From Ariolimax columbianus (taxonomy: Eukaryota; Mollusca; Gastropoda; Stylommatophora; Arionidae), in the NCBI GenBank assembly GCA_036924085.1, contig JAVGWX010000007.1:98109141-98173140 (forward strand): a DNA stretch of 64,000 bases. Direction: 5' to 3'. Position 1 is the first letter of the stretch. The number at the start of each line of letters is the position of its first letter. Shown one piece after another: positions 11,460 to 24,200 of this stretch. The notes under the pieces were generated by a model, which did no database searches, was not told where the DNA came from, and saw nothing but the letters and a program-made list of their open reading frames with translations. The translations under genes were made by a program, and so were the position numbers.

Positions 11460-12280
11460 GACAAAATCGTTTTTAATGTTTTGGGACCCTATAGAACAGT
11501 TTCTGCCCCATCCCATTATGATCCCAGGTATCAGTGCAGATTTAGACATGTTTTTTCCCCAGATTTAGACAAATAAGTGCTAGTCTTGAGGATATTGACT
11601 ATCTTGCATTAAAATAAAATACGTGGAAAACAATATAAAGGTTGTTTCTGTTGACTCCAGACAAGCCAGTCTCTCACATGCAGTTTTCCATTGCTGTTTT
11701 GAAATGCCAGTTTGATTTCTTAACATGACCGAAGTTGGTCCGTCGTTTTCAAAATTCTCATTCACGTGCGAATGTGAGTCTAACCTGTTTCTGACTGTTT
11801 ACAATTTTTATTATCTGCATCAGAATTATGCGCACGATTACTTAAATAAACTACACCTTGTTTGGAGAAGGGGGCTTTCAAACAGTTTCTTCTCGATTCA
11901 GTTCTATAGATTTCAATCATAATTTAGTTGAATTCCCACTTAATTCAAATTGAAAGAGTGTTTGGTGATCCATTATTTTTTCATTTCCATTTCGTTTATC
12001 TTGTATTTTCTTTTACTTGACTCCTGATTTGTGAGAAAATAATTTGAAGATATGATTTATAATTTTAAGTCTGTTGGAAAAAGTATCACTGTTTGTTTTC
12101 TAGACCTTATTTAGGACTGTTCACATTTTTCCTTAATTACAACCCATATATCTAGTTGTTTCAGCACTTGAAATGTATTGCTCAGTACGATGCCAAACTT
12201 ATTTTTTTTCTCATATTATTTGTTCGGTCATGTTATACGAATGTACCAGGAAACACCGACCCACAAATCGTTCCTTAGCA
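11460..12280. other. AT-rich, no gene seen
   Basis: No exon, RNA gene or named repeat recognised; long T-runs only. Confidence 0.45.
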
Positions 12281-12539
12281 TCAAATGGGTTCACCGCGAC
12301 TAACTGGAAATGAAGAAGAGGTCATCTCGCACAGTATGGCTTTGGCAGATAACAGTCTAGGTGAGGCCTGGAACAGTGCCGCAACAGTGGGTCATTGTGT
12401 GATCGATTGACGCAACTGGTCTTAGACGCCTAAGCGAAATTACTTACTTGGAAGCCATATCTACTCCTCTGTGGTCCCTAACATCATGTAAAGAGTGAAT
12501 TCCATTAATCATTTCGTTTTGCGTTTCATGAACTAGTAA

Positions 12540-14060
12540 CTAGAGATGAGATATCGGTGCTGCCTTATGAATATTCTTGTGTTGGAACATTCTTCCTCCA
12601 ATGACCAATTGGTTTCCTGCAAACAAAAAAAATATTATTTCTCCATTGATGATTATATTCAATTGCCTACGTTGCTTGGCTATTACCATATTCTTTGTCT
12701 TCAATATGTTTATTTTCAGGCTAAACTCTTTAACGGTGCTATTAATTTTTTCCAAGCAACCTTTGCAACATTGCTACTGATTCTCCAACTATGGCTTGGT
12801 CATCAGCAAATTTGATGGCATTAACTTTCATACCGTTGACTTTGACACCGCTAATACAACTCCGAACATTTTCCATCATCATCATCATATGGACAGTGAA
12901 AGCAAGCAACCTTATCTTATTGGAACTGAGTCCGTGAGTCCTTCTGTGATTGAAATAATCGCCTCTTGATTTTCATACAGGCTCTGGATTAACATAATGA
13001 TTTGTGTCTTGATACCTATTTGTTGCAACATCTGAACAAGTTTACTCCAGGGGACTCAATCAAAGGATTTTCGTACTTAATAAAGCATCTCAATAATTGT
13101 CGTTCTTGATCGATCATATTTTCTGCGATAAGTCGCAATGATTCGATGGCATCCCGCGTACCTCTAACCTTGCAAAATCAAAACTGGTTATCTTTAGCAT
13201 CTCTAACCACTATCTTGCCATCAATTCTCTTCTTAATTATCTTCAAAATAATTTTAGATGCATGTGTTGTTAAGCTTATTGTTCGAAATTGACCGCATTC
13301 TGTTGCATCTGACTTTTTTTGGCAAAAGTTGTGTGATCTTTTGGTCATATTCCATTGTTGAAAAAGTCATTTTTTTCAAAGTCTCTCCCACTGCGTTTGA
13401 GTAGCTCGATAGGCAACTCACCTATCCCTGGTGCTTTGTTGTTCAGGATTAAATTCTTCTCAGGTTAAAGGTAATATATCTTCTACCAAAGACATGTCAT
13501 TCACTCGAGTGTTATCCTGATACAGGCTCCGATTCTCATACAGTTCCTAAACATATTCTCTCCATCTCACTTGTTTCAGTTTGTTATTGGTTTCCCATTC
13601 TTATCATTAACTATCTGTGCTTTTATACTTTATTTTTATGAAAGATTGTTTTACTTTCTTATGGACTTGATCGAATTCACTTATTCTGTCCAGGTCTTCA
13701 ATTTCCTCGCATTGGTCTATCCGAGATTTTTCTCGTGCCATCTTACATTCTTGATCTAATTCATCCTTGATACGCTTATACTTAGCAATACCAGGCTATA
13801 TATATAATGTTGTGTATTTTCGTCATTTTTTGTAGCATTTTAGTTATCCAGTGTGTCTTGTTGTCTGCTTTCTTGTTATACAACGTTGTCTCTGCTGCCT
13901 CTTTTATGGTATACCGCTGTTGATTTATATCTGTAGTAACCTGATTTTTTCCTTCAAGCATCATTAACTGAGTTTTGGAAGTTTACTCTATTCTCCCAAC
14001 TCGCTCAAAACACTTAAATTTTACTTTCCTAGTTATTGCGATTGCCTGTTTTCTTCCATC
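12540..14060 (-). pseudogene. Degenerate RTE-like LINE
   Basis: Order on the minus strand: ADNKTHWITKM linker near 13880; ECGQFRTISLTTHASKIILK near 13270; VRGTRDAIESLRLIAENM near 13150; then SLKINILKTKNMVI near 12700, the post-YADD KTK motif. Many frame changes separate these blocks. The four blocks lie in the correct order for a single old insertion. Confidence 0.68.
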
Positions 14061-14092
14061 ATAGCTGGTATTTCATAACCAGCAGATTATGT

Positions 14093-14178
14093 TCTTCTTC
14101 TTCATCTTCTTCTACGTTCGTTCTCAATCTCCTGCTACCAAGCCTAGCAAGTAGCAGGATGTAGTCCGGAGAACGGAC
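14093..14178 (-). mobile_element. SINE A 3' fragment
   Basis: Reverse-strand match to the end of SINE A: the cggagaac...gtagcaggatgtagtccgg block and gagaacgaacg followed by a GAA-type tail (ttcttcatcttcttc on plus). Strongly 5' truncated. Confidence 0.75.
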
Positions 14179-14196
14179 AGCGTGAAATTATGTTCA

Positions 14197-14350
14197 ATGT
14201 CAGCTTCAGCATCAGAGTAAACATTAGATTTGTTTACTTGGTTTCTATATCTTGTTTTCACCATGATGTAGGGATGTCAGCTTCAGCATCAGAGTAAACA
14301 TTAGATTTGTTTACTTGGTTTCTATATCTTGTTTTCACCATGATGTAGGG
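14197..14350. repeat. Perfect 77-bp tandem duplication
   Basis: Two identical 77-bp copies at 14197-14273 and 14274-14350, starting atgtcagcttcagcatcaga. I saw no mismatch, so it is very recent or an assembly effect. Confidence 0.93.
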
Positions 14351-14845
14351 TTGGAAGACAAACGTCTGGTTAGGCAAAATATACTGATCAGACATGTTAG
14401 TCAGGGTTAGGCAAAATATACTGATCAGACATGTTAGTCAGGGTTAGGCAAAATATACTGATCAGACATGTTAGTCAACGTCACGCAAAACACACTGATC
14501 AGACATGTTAGTCAGCGTCACGCAAAACATACTGATCAGACATGTTAGTCAGCGTCACGCAAAACATACTGGCCAAGACTCTCACCTCGGCTTCCTAGTA
14601 GCCCTCCCTGGAAACGGTTTGTTTTCATGGCGGCCTGGCTAACGAGGTTAGGGATCGACGTGATCCCCGTAGTAGTAAGTGACACGCAGATGAAGCCAAG
14701 CATAGCACAACCGCCTGGAGGACCACGGTCCACCTTCATCAGCTAGCTCGGGATGTGAGGAAAGCTACCGCAACCCGCCACTTAACGTCATTTTCAGGGA
14801 GTACAAAAAAGTAACCTACTCATTGTGGGTATTCGCAAACAACCA
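14351..14845 (+). mobile_element. SINE B copy with expanded 5' region
   Basis: Same family as 5886-6248. The 5' segment containing the block caaaatatactgatcagaca has been amplified about six times (14355-14575) before the normal body. The 3' end is ttcgcaaacaacc. Confidence 0.82.
14355..14575. repeat. 37-bp tandem repeat derived from SINE B
   Basis: Unit of 37 bp containing aaaatatactgatcagacat, about six copies. The later copies drift to gtcacgcaaaacacactgat. The single-copy form of the unit is seen in other SINE B copies, so the array grew from the element. Confidence 0.9.
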
Positions 14846-14997
14846 CATGATAATCTATTAGATATCTCCCCAGATTTCCAGGACTTTTCCAAGTGTATTT
14901 CTTTCTATTCGGGACTTGATTCCAGGTGTTTGTTATTAAGTAGTTGCCCTGGTGACAAAAGTCTACTAGTCTTTGTCTTCTTTCATTCCTAGTACCA

Positions 14998-15490
14998 AGC
15001 TCATTCTTCCCAGCTCATTCTACCCAGCTCATTCTTCCCAGCTCATTCTACCCAGCTCATTCTACCCAGCTCATTCTACTGAGCTCATTCTTCCCAGCTA
15101 ATTCTACCCAGCTCATTCTTCCCAGCTCATTCTTCCCAGCTCATTCTACCCAGCTCATTCTACCCAGCTCATTCTTCCCAGCTCATTCTACCCAGCTCAT
15201 TCTTCCCAGCTCATTCTACCCAGCTCATTCTACCCAGCTCATTCTTCCCAGCTCATTCTACCCAGCTCATTCTTCCCAGCAAATTCTTCCCAGCTCATTC
15301 TACCCAGCTCATTCTTCCCAGCTCATTCTTCCCAGCTCATTCTACCCAGCTCATTCTTCCCAGCTCATTCTACCCAGCTCATTCTTCCGAGCTCATTCTT
15401 CCCAGCAAATTCTTCCCAGCTCATTCTACCCAGCTCATTCTACCCAGCTCATTCTTCCCAGCAAATTCTTCCCAGCTCATTCTTCCCAGC
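14998..15490. repeat. 14-bp tandem array
   Basis: Unit cccagctcattctt or cccagctcattcta, about 35 copies, with a few cccagcaaattctt variants. No coding content. Confidence 0.95.
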
Positions 15491-15694
15491 TATGTCCCGC
15501 TCATCACCGTGTGCTGATGTGGAATATATATTTGTATTATGCCTGTATCCACCGGAATGCAATGCCATTTGTAATATCATTAATTTTTGATTGTGTATGG
15601 CCACCTGTCTCAATGTTGCTGGAGACTCTTTATCTAAAATGCAGGCTACTCATCCTTGTTCCTTCCTGAGTGTATTACATTAGAAAATGAAGGA

Positions 15695-15880
15695 ATGTGG
15701 CAGCAAATAATGCAGCAGGAGATTGGGGAGTGAAATTGCGGATGGATAGGACATGCTTTCAGAAAGGAGCCGGAAGGTACTACTAGACATGCGCTGAATT
15801 GAAACCCACAGAGAAAGAGATGGGTGTCTAGGCCAAGAAATACCTGGCAAGAAACAGTTAAAAAGGAAGTCAGTTCACTT
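15695..15880 (+). pseudogene. LINE C-terminal tail fragment
   Basis: The plus strand reads WIGHAFRKEPEGTTRHALN then NPQRKRWVSRPRNTWQETVK. This is the common WxGHxLRKxxxxxxRxALxWNPQGKRxxGRPxxTW ending of many animal LINE ORFs. It directly abuts the reversed 3' end of a CR1 copy. Confidence 0.7.
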
Positions 15881-15885
15881 AACTT

Positions 15886-17442
15886 AAATTAACAAAGTCT
15901 TTATACTGGTTTAGAAGACTCTGCAGCGTCTGTATTCATCCAGTTTCATTTACATTTCCTTGCTCTAAAAGCTATGCGCATTCAATCTATTCTTAAATGC
16001 ATTAATTGTCCCTGCCTCCACTACCTGCTGTGGCTATGCATTCCAGGCATTTACCACTTTCAGACTAAACAAATAGTTCCTAATATCTAATCTGGACCTT
16101 TCTTTAGTTAATTTGTAGCTACACCCTCTTCTTTTTGTAGGTGGTTGTATTTGGAGAAACTTGTTATAGTCTAATTTATCCGCTCCTTTGATTATCTTAT
16201 AAACCTGAATTAAGTCACCTCGAATTCTTCTCTTTTCTAGACACTGTAGGCTGGTTTTTCTGAGTCTTTCCTCATATCTAATTCTGGTCTCCTACAATCA
16301 GCTTTGTCACTCCTTTTTGTATCCTTTCCATCATGTTTATATCTCCTCTACGACAAGGAATCCACACCTATACACATTACTCCAATCTAGGTCTAACTAA
16401 TGTTTTATACAATTTGACTATCACTTCCTTGCTCCTATGTTTAATATTTCTTTTTATCATACCTAACATTGTATCTGCATTTTTCACTGCTACCTCGACT
16501 TGCTTCTTCTTCTTCTTTGCGTTCAGGATCTTTTGGTCATGCTATACCTGCAGGCCAGTTGCCATGATGAAGTCAGTAGTCTTCACCAGGTCGGAGAGGT
16601 AGCCCCACAGCTTTTGTCTCAGCTCTGGCATCTCATTTCCCTATAGATTGGGCATTCCTGTAGAAGATGCTCAGGGTTCTGGCATCCTGTTCCACATGGG
16701 CACTCATCGGTGTGCGAGATATTCGGAAGGTATAGATGTTCTAGTAGTCTCCTTATTTAAGCCCATCCTCTGCCTTCTTACCGTTAACCAATTTTCAATC
16801 TATTTGGCAACTTCACCACCTATTCCATGTAATTTTAACTTTCTAAATAATCTTTGATGAGGTATTTTATCAAAGACCTTTGCAAAATCTAGATAAATAA
16901 CATGCACTGGCTCCCCTTTATCTATCATTTTAGTAACCTCCTCCATGAATTCTAATAGATTTTTTAAGCACGATCTCCCTCTAGTAAACCCATGCTGACA
17001 ATTTCTGATTAGATTAAACTTGTCTAAATGCATTACAATGTTTTCTTTGATTATTGACTCTAACAATTTTACAGACTATGCTAGTTAAACTTACTGGTTT
17101 ATAATTTGCTGGATCTTTATTTTTCGCCTTTTTTAATAAGGGGATCACTCATGCATCTTTCTAATCTTCTGGAACAATCCCTTTTGCAAGTGATTGAGAA
17201 CATAATATAGCCAATGGTTTTGCTAGTTGATCTCTAATTTAAAACAGCAATTTTGGATGAATACCATCTTGACCTGGACATTTATCCACTGTCAACCCCT
17301 TCAATTTTTTCAAAACCATTTCCTCTGTAAAACAGATTGATCTTAATCCCACTGTATCCATGTCTTTTTGGAAAATATCTATAGGCTCTGGGATCTTGGA
17401 GCAGTCCTCTTTTGTGTAGACTGTGTCAAAGTACTGATTGGG
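15886..17442 (-). mobile_element. CR1-like LINE copy, interrupted
   Basis: Minus-strand CR1-type copy. Its 3' end is at ~15890 and its C-terminal and RT regions run upstream to about 17442. It resembles 50943-53860 closely. RT pieces at 17066-16800 include the FDKIPHQRLFRKLK region. A foreign GAA-tailed LINE piece (16505-16752) sits where about 365 bp of CR1 are missing. Confidence 0.82.
16505..16752 (-). mobile_element. RNase-H LINE 3' fragment inside CR1
   Basis: On plus it begins ttcttcttcttctttgcg, the reverse of the GAA tail. It continues with the reverse complement of the C-terminal zinc tail (WPEG..LRQKL, ECPL..., CPCGTG), highly similar to 41560-41790. No clear TSD was found. Confidence 0.8.
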
Positions 17443-18420
17443 ACTTTAATTACATGTCTGGTTAGTTGGATATCAACTGCCCTGATGGAAAGAACAGTTG
17501 CACTACGGGCAGATATCGTGGAATTCAGAACCGAGGCGAATATGACCTGCACTGCCTTAAGAATCTCTGCTTTCATCGGTGCTATTAAACATCTACGCAG
17601 TAAAAGTGGCCAATATTCAACCCACTGGGACAATGCGAACGTTGACATGTGCTGATGACATCCTAATGTACAGGACTGGCTCAGACATGCAAGAGCTGGC
17701 CAAGGACATCCAGGAAACCTTGCAATGAATCTCACAGTGATGCGGCGACTCAAGCTCCAAGATCAATTCAAACAAGGCCTGCATGATGTGGTGCTCTTTG
17801 AATAATTCCACAGTAAAGGCTGAACTCCCAGGCATCACAATTAATTGTTGGACCATTGACAGGTGTGACAGGTTGAAATACCTCAGAGTGACATTTGATC
17901 GCAGTCTCTCCTATAATTGCTATGTTGACCATATCATACAAAGATGTAACCAAGGCTAGGAGCCCTCAAGACCATGGCTGCTGCTAACTTGGAACAATGC
18001 CTCCTATTTCATCAGGTCGTATTATCTGTTATCGATTAAGGACTAGGCATCCTCAACCTTTCAAGAACACAGTGTGAAAGGTTGGAACACATCCAGAATG
18101 AAGGTATGCGACTGGTTCTGGGCTGTACAAGAGATACCCCGATTATGATGATGCGATACATGTTGGGATTTTTATCGGGGACATCCAGACATAAACTGGC
18201 ACAAGTCAAAGTCTTTATACGTGTCACCACAGACCTGCGGCACCCTCTGTACAGTAGTATCTCAGACATCAAGAGAGGGGCGTCATGGATGGCACAGGCA
18301 GAGGCAACAATCGGACATGTCACCCCAGCTGAGATGATAGTCAAGGGGGAAGAATGAGTCCACACTGGTGATTGAATGATAGAGTACCAGAGAGTCATGA
18401 TAACCTTCAGCAAGGAATGC
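17442..18420 (+). pseudogene. RNase-H-type LINE reverse transcriptase remnant
   Basis: On plus it reads LVSWISTALMERTVALRA, then a degenerate ADDILMYRTGSDMQELAKD box, KINSNKACMMW, DRLKYLRVTFDRSLSYN and finally RLEHIQNEGMRLVLGCTRDT plus RHKLAQVKVFIRVTTDLRHP. This order fits the palm to thumb of an I/Ingi-like LINE. Several stops. It may be the RT half of the family whose RNase H half is at 1570-2597, but no copy here joins the two. Confidence 0.68.
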
Positions 18421-18454
18421 AGAGAACGGAGCAATGGGAGAGTAAAGCACGAGG

Positions 18455-18790
18455 TTGTTGTGGTTGTTTCCGAATGCCCACAATGAGTAGGTTACTCTAT
18501 TGTGCGCCCTGAAAAAGACGTTAAGTGGCGGGTTGCAGTAGCTTTTCTCACATCCCGATGATGGTGAACCAGGGTCCACCAGGTGGTTGTACCATACTTG
18601 CTTCATCTGTGTGTTGCTCACTACTACGAGAATCACGTTGATATCTCACCCCGTTAACCAGGCTGCCATGAAAACAGCCCCTTTCCAGGGAGGGCTGCGA
18701 GGAAGCCGAGGTGAGTCTTGGCCAGTATATTTTACTTGACCCTGAATAACATGTCTGATCAGTATGTTGTGCCTGACCAGACAGTCTTCC
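18455..18790 (-). mobile_element. SINE B copy
   Basis: Reverse orientation relative to the CAA-tailed direction: on plus it starts with a TTG-rich stretch and tgcccacaatgagtaggtta and ends near tgcctgaccagacagtcttc. Confidence 0.82.
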
Positions 18791-19039
18791 TCCCCTCATG
18801 GCATGTGTATACAATTGTTTTTAACTAATATTAGCTACTCTTCAGCTGCTTGTGTCTATCATGTTTCACCGAGTCCACGAATACTGATTGAGTTGTTTTT
18901 CCCACCTCCCACATTCTAGGTGCCTAGTCTGGAGGTCTTCCTTGTTGTAAGAAAGGAAGTCGGCAAACCAGTTTCCATACAAGCTTGGTTAGTTCATCTC
19001 ACAGAACCAATTGAACAGCCTTTATCCTTCTGGGATTGC

Positions 19040-19380
19040 TGTTGTTGTTTAATGCCCACAATGAGTAAGTTTACTGTTTTGTGCGCCCTGAAAAGGACGT
19101 TAAGTGGCGGGATGTAGTAGCTTTCCTCACATCCTGAGCATGCTGATGAAGGTGGGATGCGGTCCTCCAGTTGGTTGTGCTATGCTTGACTTCATCTGTG
19201 TGGCGCTCACTACTACGGGGATCACACCGATCCACATCTCATCAGCCAGACTGCCTTGAAAACAGACTGTTCCCAGGGAACGCTACATAGAAGAGAGATT
19301 GTGGTCTTGGTCAGTGTATTGTACCTTACCCTGACGCAATGTCCTGGTCAGTATGTTGTGCCTGACTGGACTAGCGTCTC
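19040..19380 (-). mobile_element. SINE B copy
   Basis: Second reversed copy 250 bp away from the first, more diverged. It holds cctgaaaaggacgttaagtg and the tactacggggatcaca block. Confidence 0.8.
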
Positions 19381-19394
19381 AGTTCCCCATTCTT

Positions 19395-19865
19395 CTAGGA
19401 TAAATTGATTGGTGTTTTTTGTAGCAAGGTTTTTATGGGGTGATGGAGCTAGCCCTGATGTTCAACCCTCCTCCTTTCTCATCTAAGTCTAGGGTCGGCT
19501 ATGGCCGAGTTACATAACTAAAACCAACAGGTAATAAAACAAAAAGCGGCAAAATATATGCTCATATATTTATTTACAACATTGAACATCATGTCATATT
19601 TACCAGCTTATGTACAAATAACAGCAAACTTGACTGCAGTTATTTTTGCATTTAGCAGAACTAACAAAAAATTATGCAAAATATTCAAAGTGAAATTATT
19701 TCTAGGACAGCTCAATAAAATGGCTTAGTACAATACTAAAGTGTCAAGAAACACAAGTAAAGATCCTGATTTCACGCCTGTTAGGCATTTTGAGAATATG
19801 GCGTTAGACCCACATTTTTCTTGACCAACGAAACACTAGGGGCTGTCTTTACTTTCTTTACTTTC
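19395..19865. other. No gene seen
   Basis: Unclassified repeat-like stretch (ggctatggccgag near 19500), then AT-rich sequence. No exon recognised. Confidence 0.4.
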
Positions 19866-19894
19866 CCAGATTATTCTGGTACCAAACTTTTCAG

Positions 19895-20005
19895 GTTGAG
19901 CCGTTTTGCGATTAGGAAAAAGCCCTGAACTAACTGGGGACCAAACCCTGGTCACTCAGCTGGGAAGACAGTGCACTAACCACTGTGCTACCTCAGCTCC
20001 CGCCA
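19895..20005 (-). mobile_element. tRNA-headed SINE fragment
   Basis: On the minus strand a pol III box A, tagcacagtgg (19990-19980), is followed by box B, gggtttggtcc (19948-19938), at tRNA-like spacing. Not a plausible functional tRNA: the acceptor stem is not closed. Confidence 0.65.
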
Positions 20006-20009
20006 TGAA

Positions 20010-21099
20010 ACATAGAATTGCCATTTATGATGGATTCATAGCTGCAAAAAGGCTTCACGGTAAACCGGTAAATTTTAATGGTGAATTACATGATGACTTG
20101 CATGGATATATTGTCATCTGAAAGAATAACAAACTCTCTTTTCAAGGTTAAGGTGCTCCACAAAATCTGACTTGAGCTGCTGTTGACTGTTAATTTCAAG
20201 TGAATATTTAGTCTAATGTTTTCTTGTTAGCACAATAACTAGTTTCTGCATTCTCCAGATATGTCACTTTCTTATCAAAATGCATATGATTTTCATTATC
20301 ACTAAAATAAAATACAAGACGATTCAGACACTGTAGCTGAATTTTTGAATTGTTTAAAAATAGAAACAACAGTTCTCACATCTGAGCAATAAGCTGCTTT
20401 CACAATTAAAAAATAAATATTACATAATCTTCCTTTCTCAATTCCACTCCAGCGATTGCATTTCAGAAAAATAATTCCTTCACATTAAGCTATCTTTAAC
20501 TTACAACACAGTTCAAGCTTCTATAGCAATCTTCATTTATCACCTGGAACAACAATGTAATTCCTCACAACTGCCCGTCTTTCTCACCTTACACCACAAC
20601 CATGTAAGTCTTTACATCAATCTTTCTTTTTCACCTTACACAACAACCATATAAGCCTTCACATCAGTCTTTCTCACCTTACACCACAACCATGTAAGCA
20701 TTCACATCAATCATACACCATAATTATAATGGTCATCACACTAATTTCTCTTTCTTATCTGACATGACACATACAGCCAACATAGAAATCGCCATTTCCA
20801 TCCCTACATGTTAAATGTATACCTATTCAATATCACCATTTCTCTTAGTTTACTTCAAATTGGGCAATAAACTTGACAAGTCATAAAACAGTGTCAGATT
20901 CTGACATGTTCATCTCTAGTAAGTAAGTAAGTTGTGTTAGACTGTTATCAGTCCATGCCAAATGTTAGGCATTCCAATTTTCAGATATTGTTCATATTAT
21001 CACATTCTGCCGTGAAGAAAATAAGTTTGTAAAAATTAAACTATCTTATTGAATTATAATTTTATATAATAAAGCTACAGATTAGTCAGAAGGATAAAA
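20010..21099. other. ISCA2 downstream region, no gene seen
   Basis: AT-rich. It includes two to three imperfect copies of a ~45-bp unit (accttacaccacaaccatgt) at 20585-20710. Probably 3' UTR and flank of ISCA2. Confidence 0.45.
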
Positions 21100-21274
21100 T
21101 TACATTTTTATAGAAAATGATGCACCACACGAACAACCCTGCTCTGATCGGGGATTATCTATTATTCTGAAAGAGGATCGTATCATCTCCTGATAGTAGT
21201 CAACTGTTGATCCCTTCACTAAATCTAGAGAATCTTTGTCAATGATGACTTTTGCTCCATCCCTTTCAAACACT
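21100..21274 (-). CDS. ISCA2 last coding exon
   Basis: Acceptor attccacag precedes 21274. The first base completes the split Arg codon from the previous exon. The exon encodes [20 protein letters not shown] through the [15 protein letters not shown]-terminus; the stop TAA is at 21102-21100. Both C-terminal Fe-S ligand cysteines are present. Confidence 0.94.
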
Positions 21275-24200
21275 CTGTGGAATAGGAGAACACTCTACTA
21301 AATACAGAAACGACACAATATTTTTTACACTTCAAGTAACAATTTTTATGTAAATACAGTACAAATGGGAAAGGAAGAGATCTGCATAGTTGGAAAAAGC
21401 AGTTAAATACTTCAGATGAGATTTTCCTTATGGTAAAATAATAAATATATAAGAGTTAATAGATAAAACATGTAATAAATATAAGATAAACTTAGCTGTT
21501 AGAGTGTGCCTATTTTAGGGCAATTAAAACAAAGCTATGAACTTGAGTAGACAATGAACAGTTGGGCTATTTCTAAAACAGTCTTGTCAAAACAAGAGAG
21601 AAGTTTACAAGACTCACTCTGCTCATTCTACTTATTCTAATGTAAATTACATATTCCACTATAGATTTACTTATTCCAATGTAAATTACATATTCCACTA
21701 TAGATTTACTTATTCCAATGTAAATTACATATTCCACTATAGATTTACTTATTCCAATGTAAATTACATATTCCACTATAGATTTACTTATTCCAATGTA
21801 AATTACATATTCCACTATAGATTTACTTATTCCAATGTAAATTACATATTCCACTATAGATTTACTTATTCCAATGTAAATTACATATTCCACTATAGAT
21901 TTACTTATTCCAATGTAAATTACATATTCCACTATAGATTTCCTTATTCCAATGTAAATTACTTATTCCACTATAAATTTACTTATTCTTATGTAAATTA
22001 CTTATTCCACTACAGATTACTTGTAACAGTTCCAGCTGGAGCACGGGCATTAAGGGCAGAGGTGATGAGGATGGTGACTCTGCGAACAAAGGTTACCTGA
22101 ATGTGTGCCACGGTCAATCACTGTCTCGACAAAGAAAACGAGGGATTAGGGGGAAGAATGTGTCTAGTACAGGTGGGGGTTAGGAGCTGACCACTCTGGC
22201 GTTCCGATTTAGGTAGTGGAGGGTTGGTGACAGTCAGAAGCCACCATGTCCTGCTGCGACATTTAGAGTGACAGGAATTCAGAGTTATTCGTCCAATGGC
22301 AACTAGTTGGAGGTAGATACAAACCAGAGTGATGGCTAAGTCAGACAACCAACAGAAGTGCATTGAACAGGCATGAAGTTGCTTGAGACTATAAAATACT
22401 CGACAAAGATGAACTCAGCAGACTGGCCTGGAAAGAGAGAGAGAGGAATGAGAGACTAGCTAGCAGACTGGCCTGGAGAGAGGAATGAGAGACTAGCTAG
22501 CAGACTGGCCTGGAGAGAGGAATGAGAGACTAGCTAGCAGACTGGCCTGGAGAGAGGAATGAGAGACTAGCTAGCAGACTGGCCTGGAGAGAGGAATGAG
22601 AGACTAGCTAGCAGGCTGGCCTGGAGAGAGGAATGAGAGACTAGCTAGCAGACTGACTAGGAGAGAGGAATGAGAGACTAGCTAGCAGACTGGCCTGGAG
22701 AGAGGAATGAGAGACTAGCTAGCAGGCTGGCCTGGAGAGAGGAATGAGAGACTAGCTAGCAGGCTGGCCTGGAGAGAGGAATGAGAGACTAGCTAGCAGG
22801 CTGGCCTGGAGAGAGGAATGAGAGACTAGCTAGCAGACTGACCTGGAGAGAGGAATGAGAGACTAGCTAGCAGACTGACCTGGAGAGAGGAATGAGAGAC
22901 TAGCTAGCAGACTGACCTGGAGAGAGGAATGAGAGACTAGCTAGCAGACTGACTAGGAGAGAGGAATGAGAGACTAGCTAGCAGACTGACTAGGAGAGAG
23001 GAATGAGAGACTAGCTAGCAGGCTGACTAGGAGAGAGGAATGAGAGACTAGCTAGCAGACTGGCCTGGAGAGAGGAATGAGAGACTAGCTAGCAGACTGG
23101 CCTGGAGAGAGGAATGAGAGACTAGCTAGCAGACTGGCCTGGAGAGAGGAATGAGAGACTAGCTAGCAGACTGGCCTGGAGAGAGGAATGAGAGACTAGC
23201 TAGCAGACTGGCCTGGAGAGAGGAATGAGAGACTAGCTAGCAGACTGGCCTGGAGAGAGGAATGAGAGACTAGCTAGCAGACTGGCCTGGAGAGAGGAAT
23301 GAGAGACTAGCTAGCAGGCTGACTAGGAGAGAGGAATGAGAGACTAGCTAGCAGACTGGCCTGGAGAGAGGAATGAGAGACTAGCTAGCAGACTAGCCTG
23401 GAGAGAGGAATGAGAGACTAGCTAGCAGACTGACTAGGAGAGAGGAATGAGAGACTAGCTAGCAGACTGGCCTGGAGAGAGGAATGAGAGACTAGCTAGC
23501 AGGCTGGCCTGGAGAGAGGAATGAGAGACTAGCTAGCAGGCTGGCCTGGAGAGAGGAATGAGAGACTAGCTAGCAGGCTGGCCTGGAGAGAGGAATGAGA
23601 GACTAGCTAGCAGACTGACCTGGAGAGAGGAATGAGAGACTAGCTAGCAGACTGACCTGGAGAGAGGAATGAGAGACTAGCTAGCAGACTGACCTGGAGA
23701 GAGGAATGAGAGACTAGCTAGCAGACTGACTAGGAGAGAGGAATGAGAGACTAGCTAGCAGACTGACTAGGAGAGAGGAATGAGAGACTAGCTAGCAGGC
23801 TGACTAGGAGAGAGGAATGAGAGACTAGCTAGCAGACTGGCCTGGAGAGAGGAATGAGAGACTAGCTAGCAGACTGGCCTGGAGAGAGGAATGAGAGACT
23901 AGCTAGCAGACTGGCCTGGAGAGAGGAATGAGAGACTAGCTAGCAGACTGGCCTGGAGAGAGGAATGAGAGACTAGCTAGCAGACTGGCCTGGAGAGAGG
24001 AATGAGAGACTAGCTAGCAGACTGGCCTGGAGAGAGGAATGAGAGACTAGCTAGCAGACTGGCCTGGAGAGAGGAATGAGAGACTAGCTAGCAGGCTGAC
24101 TAGGAGAGAGGAATGAGAGACTAGCTAGCAGACTGGCCTGGAGAGAGGAATGAGAGACTAGCTAGCAGACTAGCCTGGAGAGAGGAATGAGAGACTAGCT

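Noticed and set aside
21573..21932. 119-codon minus ORF with 13-residue repeats
   Set aside because: Translation of the 39-bp array; no start context or homology.
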